A DNA stretch of 64,000 nucleotides from Epibacterium sp. Ofav1-8 (GTDB lineage Bacteria; Pseudomonadota; Alphaproteobacteria; Rhodobacterales; Rhodobacteraceae). Within the stretch, counting starts at the first letter, position 1. The number at the start of each line of letters is the position of its first letter. Position numbers and translations under genes: made by a program. The stretch lies in assembly GCF_022348185.1 (NCBI RefSeq), contig NZ_JAKRFD010000016.1, positions 57,219-121,218 of the forward strand, in the 5' to 3' direction. Under the pieces are notes generated by a model, which was given only the letters and a program-made list of their open reading frames with translations, was not told where the DNA came from and did not search any database. Of the stretch, positions 10,400-19,030 are shown piece after piece.

Positions 10400-10690
10400 T
10401 CACTGCAAGCAGAGGAACAGGTCCAGATTGCGGCCACGGGCGCGGTCGGTCTCGGTCGAGGCATGTTCGGCGCGTTTGCCCTGACCGGCGCGGCAGACGC
10501 GGTCGGCCTCCTCCCGGGCCACTTTCAGCGCCCAGTGGCGTTTGAATTTCTGTTTGGTGGCAATGGTGACGCTGTCGCCGTTATAGGCGGTGACCTGCGG
10601 GTCGATGTGATGGGCACAGGCGGTCAGCGCCGCCAGCGTTGCGGTCAAGATGATCGGTTTCAAAACGGGTCGTCCAATTGGTTTGGTCAA
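10400..10690 (-). CDS. Small putative lipoprotein
   Basis: This is a 96-residue protein with a short basic start, a hydrophobic stretch (IILTATLAALTA) and a lipobox LTAC at ~22-25, so Cys25 should be lipidated after signal peptidase II cleavage. The mature part is hydrophilic (DPQVTAYNGDSVTIATKQKF) and contains two further Cys residues, in RVCRAG and at the C-terminus (LFLCLQ). No family is recognised beyond lipoprotein. Such small lipoproteins are common near polA in Rhodobacterales. It shares strand with polA but lies downstream of it with a 64-bp gap. Confidence 0.7.
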   Translation of the reverse strand: MTKPIGRPVLKPIILTATLAALTACAHHIDPQVTAYNGDSVTIATKQKFKRHWALKVAREEADRVCRAGQGKRAEHASTETDRARGRNLDLFLCLQ

Positions 10691-10754
10691 AAACCGGCGG
10701 CCACGTCGGGCGCCCGCCGGGAAGGGCTTTGTCTGAAACGGGCCAGAGCGCGCG

Positions 10755-13562
10755 TTAATGCGCCTCGGCCCAGTTCTGGCCGCGACCGGCGTCCACCACC
10801 AGTTTCACGTCCATATGCACCGCCGGATCGGCAGCGCCTTCCATGATCTCGCGGGCGACCGAAATGGTTTCGTCCACGTGATCCTCCGGCACTTCAAATA
10901 GCAATTCATCGTGCACCTGCAACAGCATGCGGGCGGGCAGATGCGCAATCGCATCCGGCATCCGCACCATGGCGCGGCGGATCACATCGGCGGCGGTGCC
11001 CTGAATCGGCGCGTTGATCGCCGCCCGTTTGGCAAAGCTTGCGCGCGGCCCCTTGGCGGCGATCTCCGGCGTGTGGATCTTGCGGCCAAACAGCGTCTGC
11101 ACATAGCCGTGGTCCTTGGCGAAATTCACCGTGTCGTCCATATACTGGCGAATGCCGGGGAAGCGCTCGAAATAGCGGTCGATGAAACCCTGCGCCTCGC
11201 CGCGCGGGATGCGCAGGTTGCGCGCCAGACCAAAGCCCGAGATGCCGTAGATCACCCCGAAATTGATCGCCTTGGCCTTGCGGCGGATCTCCGGGGTCAT
11301 CTCCGCCAGCGGCACGTCAAAGACCTCGGAGGCGGTCATGGCGTGAATGTCGTGACCATCGGCAAAGGCCTGTTTCAGCGCGTCGATTCCCGCCACATGG
11401 GCCAGAATGCGCAGCTCGATCTGGCTGTAGTCGAGCGACAGGAGCACATTGCCCTCTTCGGCGACAAAGGCCTCGCGGATGCGGCGGCCTTCCTCGCTGC
11501 GCACGGGGATGTTCTGTAGGTTGGGGTCGGTCGAGGCCAGACGCCCGGTGTTGGCCCCGGTCTGCAAATACGAGGTATGCACCCGGCCCGTCTCCGGGTG
11601 GATATGTTCCTGCAAGGCGTCGGTATAGGTGGATTTCAGTTTCGACAGCTGCCGCCAGTCCAGCACACGGGCGGGCAGTTCATGCTCGGTTGCCAGATCC
11701 TCCAGGATGTCGGCGCCGGTGGCATAGGCCCCGGTCTTGCCTTTCTTACCGCCCGGTAGGGACAGCTTGTCAAAGAGGATCTCGCCCAGCTGTTTGGGCG
11801 AGCCGACGTTGAAGCTTTCGCCCGCAAGCGCGTGGATCTCGGCCTCAAGTGCTGCCATCTTTTGCGAAAACGCATTCGACATCCGGCTCAGCGTGTCGCG
11901 GTCCACCTTGATGCCATGTTGTTCCATCTGCGCCAGCACCGGCACCAGCGGACGTTCCAGCGTCTCGTAGACCGTGGTCACCTGTTTCTGGTGCAATTGC
12001 GGTTTGAACTGCTGCCAGAGGCGCAGGGTGATGTCGGCGTCCTCGGCGGCATAGGGCGTGGCGTCGTCGATCGGCACCCGATCAAAGGTGATCGCGGATT
12101 TGCCGCTGCCCAGCAGCGATTTGATCGGGATCGGCTGGTGATCGAGGTAGCGTTCCGACAGCGTGTCCATGCCATGCCCGTGCATGCCGCCATGCAGCGC
12201 GTAGGACAACAGCATGGTGTCGTCGATCGGGGCCACGTCGATGCCGTTGCGGGCAAAGATCTTGGCGTCGTATTTCATGTTCTGGCCGATCTTGAGGATG
12301 GCGTCATCCTCCAGAACCGGTTTCAGCATCTCCAGCGCCTGCGCCAGTGGCATCTGCCCCTCGGCCAGATCGTCAGAGCCAAACAGATCGTCGGAATTGC
12401 CCGCCTTATGCGTGAGCGGCACATAGCAGGCCTGCCCGGGCACCACGCAGAGGCAGATGCCGACCAGATCGGCGATCATCTCGTTGAGGCCGGTGGTCTC
12501 GGTATCCACCGCGACATAGCCGTGGTCGCGAATGAGGTCGATCCACTGCTGCAGCGTCTCGGCGTCGCGCACGGTGGTATATTCGGCACTGTCAAAGCCC
12601 GGCGCCTCGGGCAGCTCCAGCGCGGCGGCCGCGGCGGAGGGGGCTTCGGGGATGGTCGGGGCCTCGCGGCCCAGCTGGTCGGCCATCCGCTTGGACAGGG
12701 TGCGGAATTCCATCTCGGCGAGGAAGCCCAGGAGCGTTTCCGCGTCCGGGTCGCGCACTTCCAGATCGTCGAGGGTGAAGTCCAGTTCCATGTCGCAATC
12801 CAGCTGCACGAGGCGTTTGGACATTTCGATCTGATCGCGTTTTTCCACCAGGGTCTGGCGGCGCTTGGGCTGTTTGATCTCCTCGGCGCGGTCCAGCAGA
12901 TCCTCCAGCGAGCCGAACTCGTTGATCAGCAGCGCGGCGGTCTTGATGCCGATGCCGGGCGCGCCGGGCACGTTGTCGACCGAGTCACCGGCAAGCGCCT
13001 GCACATCCACCACCCGGTCGGGGCCGACGCCGAATTTCTCGCGCACGCCATCGCTGTCGATGCGCTTGTTCTTCATCGCGTCGAGCATTTCGACCCCGTC
13101 GCCGACCAGCTGCATCAGGTCCTTGTCGGACGAGATGATGGTGACGCGGCCCCCGGCCTCGCGCGCCTGACAGGCCAATGTGGCGATGATGTCGTCGGCC
13201 TCGAAACCTTCGATTTCCTTGCAGGCGATGTTGAAGGCGCGGGTGGCCTCGCGCGTCAGCGGGAATTGCGGCACCAGATCCTCGGGCGCGGGGGGGCGGT
13301 TGGCCTTATAGAGATCGTACATGTCATTGCGGAACGACTTGCCCGAATGGTCGAAGATCACCGCCACATGGGTGGGCGCGTCGGGGCCCTTGTTGTCCTC
13401 GACCTGTTTGAACAGCATGTTGCAGAACCCCGAGACCGCACCGATCGGCAGCCCGTCGGATTTGCGCGTCAGCGGCGGCAGCGCGTGGTAGGCGCGAAAG
13501 ATGAAGGCGGAGCCATCGATCAGGTGAAGATGGCAGCCTTTGCCGAATTGCGTTCCGCTCAT
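10755..13562 (-). CDS. polA: DNA polymerase I
   Basis: This is 935 residues from ATG 13562, the normal length; an open extension upstream runs into intergenic repeats and is rejected. The N-terminal 5'-3' exonuclease domain is present (HLIDGSAFIFRAYHALPP, ISSDKDLMQLV, GDSVDNVPG). The 3'-5' exonuclease domain keeps its acidic DTETTGLNE motif. The polymerase domain shows motif A (LLSLDYSQIELRILAH), motif B (RRKAKAINFGVIYG) and motif C (QVHDELLF). All three activities should be intact. The enzyme fills gaps and replaces RNA primers during replication and repair. It is transcribed leftward, away from a repeat-containing gap. Confidence 0.97.
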   Translation of the reverse strand: MSGTQFGKGCHLHLIDGSAFIFRAYHALPPLTRKSDGLPIGAVSGFCNMLFKQVEDNKGPDAPTHVAVIFDHSGKSFRNDMYDLYKANRPPAPEDLVPQFPLTREATRAFNIACKEIEGFEADDIIATLACQAREAGGRVTIISSDKDLMQLVGDGVEMLDAMKNKRIDSDGVREKFGVGPDRVVDVQALAGDSVDNVPGAPGIGIKTAALLINEFGSLEDLLDRAEEIKQPKRRQTLVEKRDQIEMSKRLVQLDCDMELDFTLDDLEVRDPDAETLLGFLAEMEFRTLSKRMADQLGREAPTIPEAPSAAAAALELPEAPGFDSAEYTTVRDAETLQQWIDLIRDHGYVAVDTETTGLNEMIADLVGICLCVVPGQACYVPLTHKAGNSDDLFGSDDLAEGQMPLAQALEMLKPVLEDDAILKIGQNMKYDAKIFARNGIDVAPIDDTMLLSYALHGGMHGHGMDTLSERYLDHQPIPIKSLLGSGKSAITFDRVPIDDATPYAAEDADITLRLWQQFKPQLHQKQVTTVYETLERPLVPVLAQMEQHGIKVDRDTLSRMSNAFSQKMAALEAEIHALAGESFNVGSPKQLGEILFDKLSLPGGKKGKTGAYATGADILEDLATEHELPARVLDWRQLSKLKSTYTDALQEHIHPETGRVHTSYLQTGANTGRLASTDPNLQNIPVRSEEGRRIREAFVAEEGNVLLSLDYSQIELRILAHVAGIDALKQAFADGHDIHAMTASEVFDVPLAEMTPEIRRKAKAINFGVIYGISGFGLARNLRIPRGEAQGFIDRYFERFPGIRQYMDDTVNFAKDHGYVQTLFGRKIHTPEIAAKGPRASFAKRAAINAPIQGTAADVIRRAMVRMPDAIAHLPARMLLQVHDELLFEVPEDHVDETISVAREIMEGAADPAVHMDVKLVVDAGRGQNWAEAH

Positions 13563-13686
13563 GACCGTCGCGCTCCTTCTCGGGAAATCGTTCGTGTTCT
13601 GTTTCTGGGTTATCAATGATCCGGGGGCCAAGGGCAATTGGAGTTTGGGATTGGGGGGCTGATCGGCAGGGTTGAGGGACGCAATA

Positions 13687-13768
13687 GGACAGCCCCCTCC
13701 CGTTTTGCATGAGGCAAACCTGCGGTTTGACGGGGAGGGTCGGGGGCTGTCCGACCTGTCGGTCGGAC
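13687..13768. repeat. Nested inverted repeats upstream of polA
   Basis: GGACAGCCCCC (13687-13697) pairs with GGGGGCTGTCC (13742-13752), an 11-bp perfect match with a 44-bp loop. The loop itself contains CTCCCG/CGGGGAG complementarity. Overlapping the right arm, GTCCGACC (13749-13756) pairs with GGTCGGAC (13761-13768) around a TGTC loop. The CCGACCTGT-CGGTCGG core recurs at 23412-23428. The element sits between the flavodoxin-like gene and polA, both on the minus strand, and could end transcription of the former or structure the polA leader. Confidence 0.65.
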
Positions 13769-13779
13769 CGGGGCATCCC

Positions 13780-14265
13780 TCAGAACATGCCCATCGCGAG
13801 ACCAGCCGCCATGGCCTGCCCCAAATCGCGGCACATCTGCAATTCATCCTCGGGGATCACCTTGTCGGCCAGAATCGCCTCGGGCGTCTGTGCGTGGGTG
13901 CAGATAATCAGCGGCTCCTGCACCGGCTTCAGCCGCCAGCCCTGCGCGATCCGTGCCAGTTGCCGCGCGGCGTTCTCGCCATCCGACCCGGCACAGATCA
14001 TCTGCGCATAGGGGCGCGCCTCGATCTGTCCCAGCACCGGATAGTAGCAGCGATCAAAGAATTCCTTCATCGCGCCGGACAGCGCCGCGAGGTTTTCCGG
14101 CGCGCAGAACAGATAGCCGCTTGCCGCCAGCAAATCCTCCGGCTCGGCCTCCTCGGCGCGGACCAGACGTGCGGACCCTTCGCCCGAAGCGCCTGCATGT
14201 GCGGCCTCGGCCATCTGCCGGCTGCCGCCGGTGCGGGAGTGATATACGATCAACAGCTCTGCCAT
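13780..14265 (-). CDS. Flavodoxin-like NAD(P)H-dependent oxidoreductase family protein
   Basis: This is a 161-residue protein. It starts with MAELLIVYHSRTGGSRQMAE, whose SRTGGSRQM segment is the FMN phosphate-binding loop of flavodoxins. YLFCAPENLAALSGAMKEF and FDRCYYPV form the second flavin-contacting region, and PYAQMICAGSDGENAARQL follows. It is probably a small cytosolic flavoprotein; electron partner unknown. It lies between the zf-CHCC gene and polA on the minus strand, 53 bp after the zf-CHCC gene. Confidence 0.75.
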   Translation of the reverse strand: MAELLIVYHSRTGGSRQMAEAAHAGASGEGSARLVRAEEAEPEDLLAASGYLFCAPENLAALSGAMKEFFDRCYYPVLGQIEARPYAQMICAGSDGENAARQLARIAQGWRLKPVQEPLIICTHAQTPEAILADKVIPEDELQMCRDLGQAMAAGLAMGMF

Positions 14266-14318
14266 ATCCGGCAGACTAGCGAACCCGGGCGCGGATCAAA
14301 AGCGCGGGCAAGCCTGGT

Positions 14319-14501
14319 TCAGGCGACTTTGCCCTCAAAATCCCGGTGGATGTATTTGCAGTCGCAATAGGGGCATTCGACAAACCCGCTGTCCTCGGGG
14401 ATTTGCAGATAGACCCGCGGGTGGCCAAGCGCGCCTTCGCTGCCGTCGCAGGCGACGCGGTAGCTGTCCACGATCTTGGTTTCCGGCGCTTCTATGGTCA
14501 T
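14319..14501 (-). CDS. zf-CHCC zinc-finger protein, homologous to complex I subunit NDUFS6
   Basis: This is 60 residues from ATG 14501. The zf-CHCC pattern is visible: [15 protein letters not shown] followed by [14 protein letters not shown], giving Cys-x(n)-His-x(n)-Cys-x2-Cys for one zinc ion. In alphaproteobacteria this small protein is related to the 13-kDa mitochondrial complex I subunit NDUFS6 and can associate with NADH dehydrogenase. The gene is far from any nuo operon here, as is usual. It is divergent from the ABC ATPase gene across a 70-bp gap. Confidence 0.85.
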   Translation of the reverse strand: MTIEAPETKIVDSYRVACDGSEGALGHPRVYLQIPEDSGFVECPYCDCKYIHRDFEGKVA

Positions 14502-14571
14502 CGCTGGCGATCCTCTGGCTAATGCGTTAGGGGCTTTATGAGCCATGGAAATACCGGGGGCAAGAGCCGCG

Positions 14572-15501
14572 ATGACTGACGAGGCAATCCGAATTGAAGC
14601 CTTGCGCAAGACCTACAAGGGCCGCAAGGGCCAGCCCGAAAAGCAGGCACTGAAGGGGATCGACCTCACCGTGCCGCGTGGATCGGTGTTTGGCCTCTTG
14701 GGGCCGAATGGCGCGGGCAAGTCGACGCTGATCAATATCCTTGCGGGGCTGGTGCTGAAAACCAGTGGCAAAGTCACGATCTGGGGGTTCGATCAGGATG
14801 CAAACCCACGCCAGAGCCGCGCCTCGATCGGGGTGATGCCGCAGGAATTGAACCTGGACCCGTTCTTTTCTCCGCGCGGCGCGCTGGAAGTGCAGGCGGG
14901 CCTGTATGGCGTGCCGAAGGCCGAGCGCGACAGCGACGGCATCCTGAAACTCATCGGGCTGGAGGACAAGGCCGAAGCCTATGCCCGCACGCTCTCGGGC
15001 GGTATGCGGCGCAGGCTGTTGTTGGGCAAGGCGCTGGTGCATCGCCCCAATATCCTGGTGCTGGATGAGCCCACCGCCGGTGTCGACATCGAGTTGCGCC
15101 AGATGCTGTGGGAGAACGTCCGCAAGCTCAACGCGCAGGGCATGACCATCATCCTCACCACCCATTATCTGGAGGAAGCGCAGGAGATGTGCGACGAGAT
15201 CGCCATCATCAATCAGGGCGAAGTGGTGGCGCGGGATTCGACTGCAAACCTGCTGGGCCGCCTTGATGCGCGCGCGATGGTGGTGCAGCCCGCTGCCCCC
15301 GTCACGACCCTGCCACAAGGGCCGGGGATCGAGGCCGAACTGCGCGGGGACGGGGCCGTGGTGCTGCGCTATCACAGCAACGAAACATCTGCCGAGGCGG
15401 TGCTGGAGGCGGTGCGCGCAGCCGGGATTTCCATTCGGGACGTCAAAACCGAGGAGGCCGACCTCGAAGATGTTTTCCTCGCACTGACAAAGTCCCGCTG
15501 A
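14572..15501 (+). CDS. ABC-2 type exporter ATP-binding protein without adjacent permease
   Basis: This is 309 residues from ATG 14572 (ATG 14545 is an in-frame alternative). A complete nucleotide-binding domain is present: Walker A GPNGAGKS (~50-57), Q-loop MPQELNLD, signature LSGGM, Walker [13 protein letters not shown] and H-loop LTTHYLEEA. The C-terminal ~85 residues form the DrrA/CcmA-like tail typical of ABC-2 exporters. The expected membrane permease is not next to it. The gene is followed with a 1-base TGATG overlap by a GNAT acetyltransferase, so the permease must be elsewhere. Confidence 0.9.
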   Translation: MTDEAIRIEALRKTYKGRKGQPEKQALKGIDLTVPRGSVFGLLGPNGAGKSTLINILAGLVLKTSGKVTIWGFDQDANPRQSRASIGVMPQELNLDPFFSPRGALEVQAGLYGVPKAERDSDGILKLIGLEDKAEAYARTLSGGMRRRLLLGKALVHRPNILVLDEPTAGVDIELRQMLWENVRKLNAQGMTIILTTHYLEEAQEMCDEIAIINQGEVVARDSTANLLGRLDARAMVVQPAAPVTTLPQGPGIEAELRGDGAVVLRYHSNETSAEAVLEAVRAAGISIRDVKTEEADLEDVFLALTKSR

Positions 15502-15971
15502 TGCTGATCCGTCCGTTTGAACCCCGTGACGCCGCCGACTGGGCGCGGATCTTTCACACCGCCGTGCATCAGGTCGGCGCGCGGGATTATACCCCCGAAC
15601 AATGCGCCGCATGGAGCCCGGAACCCGCCCCGGTCGACCGGGTGCTGGAGCGCGCGCAGGACGGCCGCCGTATCTGGGTCGCGGCGGATGCGGCGGATGT
15701 GGCGCAAGGCTTTATCGAGCTGGAGGCCGACGGCCACATCGACTGTTTCTACCTTGCCCCCGAGGTGGCCGGCACGGGCATCGGTGCGGACCTATATACC
15801 CAGCTGGAGGGTGAGGCCCGCAATCTTGGTCTGTCCGCGCTCTATGTTGAGGCCAGCGAGGCAGCGCGGCGGTTCTTTCTGCGCCAGGGCTTTACCGAGG
15901 CCGGGCGCCGCGAGTTTGAACGGCGCGGTGTGATGATCCACAATTACGCGATGACCAAGGCGCTGACCTAG
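15501..15971 (+). CDS. GNAT-family N-acetyltransferase
   Basis: This is a 156-residue protein that begins with the GNAT strand-helix [19 protein letters not shown]. It contains GFIELEADGHIDCFYLAPEVAGTGIG cut as GFIELEADGHID and the acetyl-CoA loop VAGTGIGADLY (~90-100). It ends with ARRFFLRQGFTEAGRRE, the usual final beta-alpha segment (YafP-like). It transfers acetyl from acetyl-CoA to an amine; the acceptor cannot be predicted. Its ATG overlaps the ABC ATPase stop by one base, implying coupled translation. Confidence 0.87.
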   Translation: MLIRPFEPRDAADWARIFHTAVHQVGARDYTPEQCAAWSPEPAPVDRVLERAQDGRRIWVAADAADVAQGFIELEADGHIDCFYLAPEVAGTGIGADLYTQLEGEARNLGLSALYVEASEAARRFFLRQGFTEAGRREFERRGVMIHNYAMTKALT

Positions 15972-16091
15972 ATTCATACTGGCGCAATGAACGCTCGCTC
16001 CGGGAGTTCGCGCCGCTTAAGGTCGCTGAAATGATCAGGCGCGGCACGGCTGTGGTGTGCGTTCGGTATTTGGCTGAGAGGGATTTTAGGA

Positions 16092-16715
16092 ATGGATTTG
16101 CATCAGATCGTCCTGTTTGCAGCTGCGGTTGTCGGGGTCTCTCTCATTCCCGGTCCAAGCACGCTGATCGCATTTGCCCATGGTGCAGGGAGCGGGTGGC
16201 TGCGGTCGATCTGGACCGCGCTGGGCAATGCAGCGGCGTCGATCTTGCAGGCGATTGCAGCCTCTGCCGGGCTGGGGGTGGTGCTTGCCGGGTCCGCGAG
16301 CCTGTTTCTGGTGGTGAAATACCTGGGCGCTGCCTATCTGATCTGGGCCGGTATCCAGATGTGGCGCAGCGCTGCGCGGCGGGTCGATATGGCAGAGGCG
16401 ATGGGGTCAGCCGCCATCAGCTCTGCCCGCCTGTTTGTCAGCGGCTTCACCGTGGCGGCGAGCAATCCCAAGGCCATCATATTTTTCACAGCGTTGTTTC
16501 CGCAGTTCCTGTCACCGGAAGGCACAGGACTTGGACAGCTGGCCACGATGGTCACAGTGGTCGGACTGGGGTCATTTGGTGTGGCGGCGTTTTATTGCGG
16601 GCTTGGCGCCTGGGTGCGCGAATTGAAACTGTCCCGCCGGGCGATGTCCCGGCTGCATAAGGCCACGGGCGGGGTGTTCGTCGCCAGTGGCCTAAGCCTC
16701 GTTGCCGCGCGCTAA
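16092..16715 (+). CDS. LysE/RhtB-family amino-acid exporter
   Basis: This is a 207-residue integral membrane protein with six hydrophobic segments. The LysE family motif GVSLIPGPSTLIAFAHGAGS is at ~15-34, and GSASLFLVVKYLGAAYLIW, the loop SGFTVAASNPKAIIFFTALF and a final helix are typical. Members export amino acids such as homoserine, threonine or lysine, driven by proton motive force. The substrate cannot be assigned. The stop is 5 bp from the end of the convergent DUF1203 gene. A 120-bp gap precedes it. Confidence 0.88.
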   Translation: MDLHQIVLFAAAVVGVSLIPGPSTLIAFAHGAGSGWLRSIWTALGNAAASILQAIAASAGLGVVLAGSASLFLVVKYLGAAYLIWAGIQMWRSAARRVDMAEAMGSAAISSARLFVSGFTVAASNPKAIIFFTALFPQFLSPEGTGLGQLATMVTVVGLGSFGVAAFYCGLGAWVRELKLSRRAMSRLHKATGGVFVASGLSLVAAR

Positions 16716-16720
16716 GGGCG

Positions 16721-17182
16721 TCAGCGCTCGATCCTTGCCTGATAGCAGTTGTTGCGTGCGGATCGGATGTGGACGTAGCGCACGCGCGGGTCGGCGAAGA
16801 TCTCTTCGGCCTGCGCCATCATCTGGTCCTTGCCGATCACGATCCCGGTGCCGTAGACGATGCGGTCGTCTGCGCCATATCCCTTGATCAGATAGTCGGG
16901 GGAACGGGTGAAGACCTCTGGCATCTCCGGGCCCGCGTGCCGGGGGCAAGCATCGGCGCAGAGGAAGATCGGCCCGGTTTCTGCATAGGGCTGTGCTGTG
17001 GGAAAGGGGCGATGCGCGAGGATCAGCATCTCGGCCCCCTCGGGGATATAGGTCAGGCAGTGGCGACATGGGTTGCCACCGCCGTCAGAGGTGGCGCGTT
17101 CCGGTGTCTGGCCATGGGCGTCGGGCTGGCCGGCCTGATAGGCGCGCACGGTTTCGGTGGGCATGGCGATGATCTGGGGCAT
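16721..17182 (-). CDS. DUF1203 family protein
   Basis: This is 153 residues from ATG 17182. Recognisable DUF1203 pieces are CRHCLTYIPEGAEMLILAHRP, AETGPIFLCADACPRH, YLIKGYGADDRIVYGTG and VRYVHIRSARNNCYQARIER, the last ending the protein. The Cys pair in CRHC and CADAC is conserved in the family. Function unknown; the fold is predicted to be soluble and cytosolic. It converges with the LysE-family gene. Confidence 0.85.
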   Translation of the reverse strand: MPQIIAMPTETVRAYQAGQPDAHGQTPERATSDGGGNPCRHCLTYIPEGAEMLILAHRPFPTAQPYAETGPIFLCADACPRHAGPEMPEVFTRSPDYLIKGYGADDRIVYGTGIVIGKDQMMAQAEEIFADPRVRYVHIRSARNNCYQARIER

Positions 17183-17509
17183 GGGGGATCGTCCTGTTGT
17201 TGATCTGTCCGCTATGGCTAGCAACCCCTGCATTGCCGCCGCGACCCGGATCTTGCGCCTTCGCCACGGTGGCCGCGCCCCATGCTGGGGGAGGCTCCCG
17301 CCGGGGGCGTCTGCATTGTAAATGCCGCCGCCCCCGTTGGGCCCGGCAGCGCGCCTGGCGGCGCGCTGCGCATCGCGCGCCGCTGGCGATGCATGAAACC
17401 CGCAAGGCCCGCTGTCACAAAACTGCCGAGATCGCACTCCCCGGTTTCCCAACCGCGTCACAGGCTGTAGAACCCGGGTCAAACCATTGTCGCTGACCGG
17501 AGACGAAAC
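17183..17509. other. Intergenic region with a perfect hairpin at 17346-17369
   Basis: This is a 327-bp divergent gap between DUF1203 (minus) and gpmI (plus), so it must hold both promoters. GCAGCGCGCC (17346-17355) pairs perfectly with GGCGCGCTGC (17360-17369) around TGGC. No convincing gene is seen. The last ~60 bp before gpmI are less GC-rich and include the CCGGAGAC ribosome site for the ATG at 17510. Confidence 0.6.
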
Positions 17510-19030
17510 ATGCCCGCACCCAAACCCGTTGTTCTTTGCATCCTTGATGGCTGGGGCAGTGCCGAGCCGGGACCGGCCAATGCGCCCTATCTTGCAAAGA
17601 CGCCGACGCTGGATGCGATCATGGCAAGCAGCCCCACCGCGCGGCTGATCACCCATGGTCCCGATGTGGGGCTGCCCAGCGGTCAGATGGGCAATTCCGA
17701 GGTCGGCCATACCAATATCGGTGCGGGCCGGGTGGTGGCGATGGACCTCGGCCAGATTGATCTGGCGATCGAGGACGGCTCCTTTTACGACAATGCCGCG
17801 CTTCAGGCCTTTATCGCCAGGCTGAAGGAGACGGGCGGCGCGGCGCATCTGATGGGGCTTGTGTCCGATGGCGGCGTGCATGGCCATGTGACCCATATTC
17901 TGGCTGCGATAAAGGCGATCCGCGATGCGGGCGTGCCGGTCTGGCTGCATGCGGTCACCGACGGGCGGGACGTGGCGCCGAAATCGGCGCTGGGCTATCT
18001 GGATCAGCTTGAGGCCGGTATGGCCGCAGGGGCGCAGATCGCCACCGTCACCGGGCGCTATTTCGCCATGGACCGCGACAACCGCTGGGAGCGGGTTTCT
18101 CAGGCCTATGCTGCGATGGTGAAAGGGGAAGGGCAGTTCACCGCCGCCACTGCCAAAGAGGCGGTTGAGGCCGCCTATGGGCGTGATGAGCTGGATGAAT
18201 TCGTCAAGGCCACGGTGGTCGAGGGGTTCGATGGCATTCAGGACGGCGACGGGTTTTTCTGCCTCAACTTCCGGGCGGATCGGGCACGGGAAATCCTGCG
18301 CGCCATTGGCGAGCCGGAGTTTGCAGAGTTCGACACCGGCCCCCGGCCCGCGCTCGCGGGTCTGCTGGGCATGGTGGAATATTCCCAGGGCCACAACGCC
18401 TATATGACCACCGCCTATCCCAAAAAGGCCATCGTCAACACGCTGGGTGAATGGGTGGCCAAACAGGGCAAGCGTCAGTTCCGTCTGGCGGAGACCGAGA
18501 AATATCCTCATGTCACCTTCTTCCTGAACGGTGGCAAGGAAACACCCGAGGAGGGCGAGGACCGCTTCATGCCGAAATCGCCCAAGGTGGCGACCTATGA
18601 TCTGCAGCCCGAGATGTCCGCGCCCGAGGTCACCGCGAAATTCGTCGAGGCGATCAAGGCGGGCTATGACCTCATTGTCACCAACTACGCCAACCCCGAC
18701 ATGGTTGGCCACACAGGGGACCTTGATGCGGCGATCAAGGCCTGTGAGGCGGTGGATCAGGGGCTTGGCGCGGTTGTCGCGGCCCTTAGGGACGCGGGCG
18801 GCGCGATGATCGTCACCGCGGACCACGGCAATTGCGAGGTGATGGTCGATCCGGACACAGGCGGGGCGCATACGGCGCATACCACCAATCTGGTGCCGGT
18901 GGCGCTGGTCGGCGGGCCGGAGGGGGCGGCGCTGAAGGACGGGCGTCTGGCCGATCTGGCGCCGACGCTGCTGGCCTTGATGGGGCTGGAGCAACCCGCG
19001 GAGATGACCGGGGAGAGCCTGCTGGCATGA
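17510..19030 (+). CDS. gpmI: 2,3-bisphosphoglycerate-independent phosphoglycerate mutase
   Basis: This is 506 residues, the normal length for the Mn-dependent enzyme. The metal site begins with Asp13 in LCILDGWG. The nucleophilic Ser63 lies in GQMGNSEVGHTNIGAGR. Later motifs include AVTDGRDVAPKSA, NFRADRAREI, TNYANPDMVGHTGDLDAA and TADHGNCEVM, completing the two metal centres. It interconverts 3- and 2-phosphoglycerate in glycolysis and gluconeogenesis. Its TGA overlaps the ATG of the EnvC-like gene (19027-19030), and ctpA follows, an arrangement conserved across alphaproteobacteria. Confidence 0.97.
   Translation: MPAPKPVVLCILDGWGSAEPGPANAPYLAKTPTLDAIMASSPTARLITHGPDVGLPSGQMGNSEVGHTNIGAGRVVAMDLGQIDLAIEDGSFYDNAALQAFIARLKETGGAAHLMGLVSDGGVHGHVTHILAAIKAIRDAGVPVWLHAVTDGRDVAPKSALGYLDQLEAGMAAGAQIATVTGRYFAMDRDNRWERVSQAYAAMVKGEGQFTAATAKEAVEAAYGRDELDEFVKATVVEGFDGIQDGDGFFCLNFRADRAREILRAIGEPEFAEFDTGPRPALAGLLGMVEYSQGHNAYMTTAYPKKAIVNTLGEWVAKQGKRQFRLAETEKYPHVTFFLNGGKETPEEGEDRFMPKSPKVATYDLQPEMSAPEVTAKFVEAIKAGYDLIVTNYANPDMVGHTGDLDAAIKACEAVDQGLGAVVAALRDAGGAMIVTADHGNCEVMVDPDTGGAHTAHTTNLVPVALVGGPEGAALKDGRLADLAPTLLALMGLEQPAEMTGESLLA

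Noticed and set aside
11832..13619. 595-codon plus-strand frame opposite polA
   Set aside because: It is rich in Arg, Val, His and Gly without domains, and the minus strand encodes an intact DNA polymerase I.
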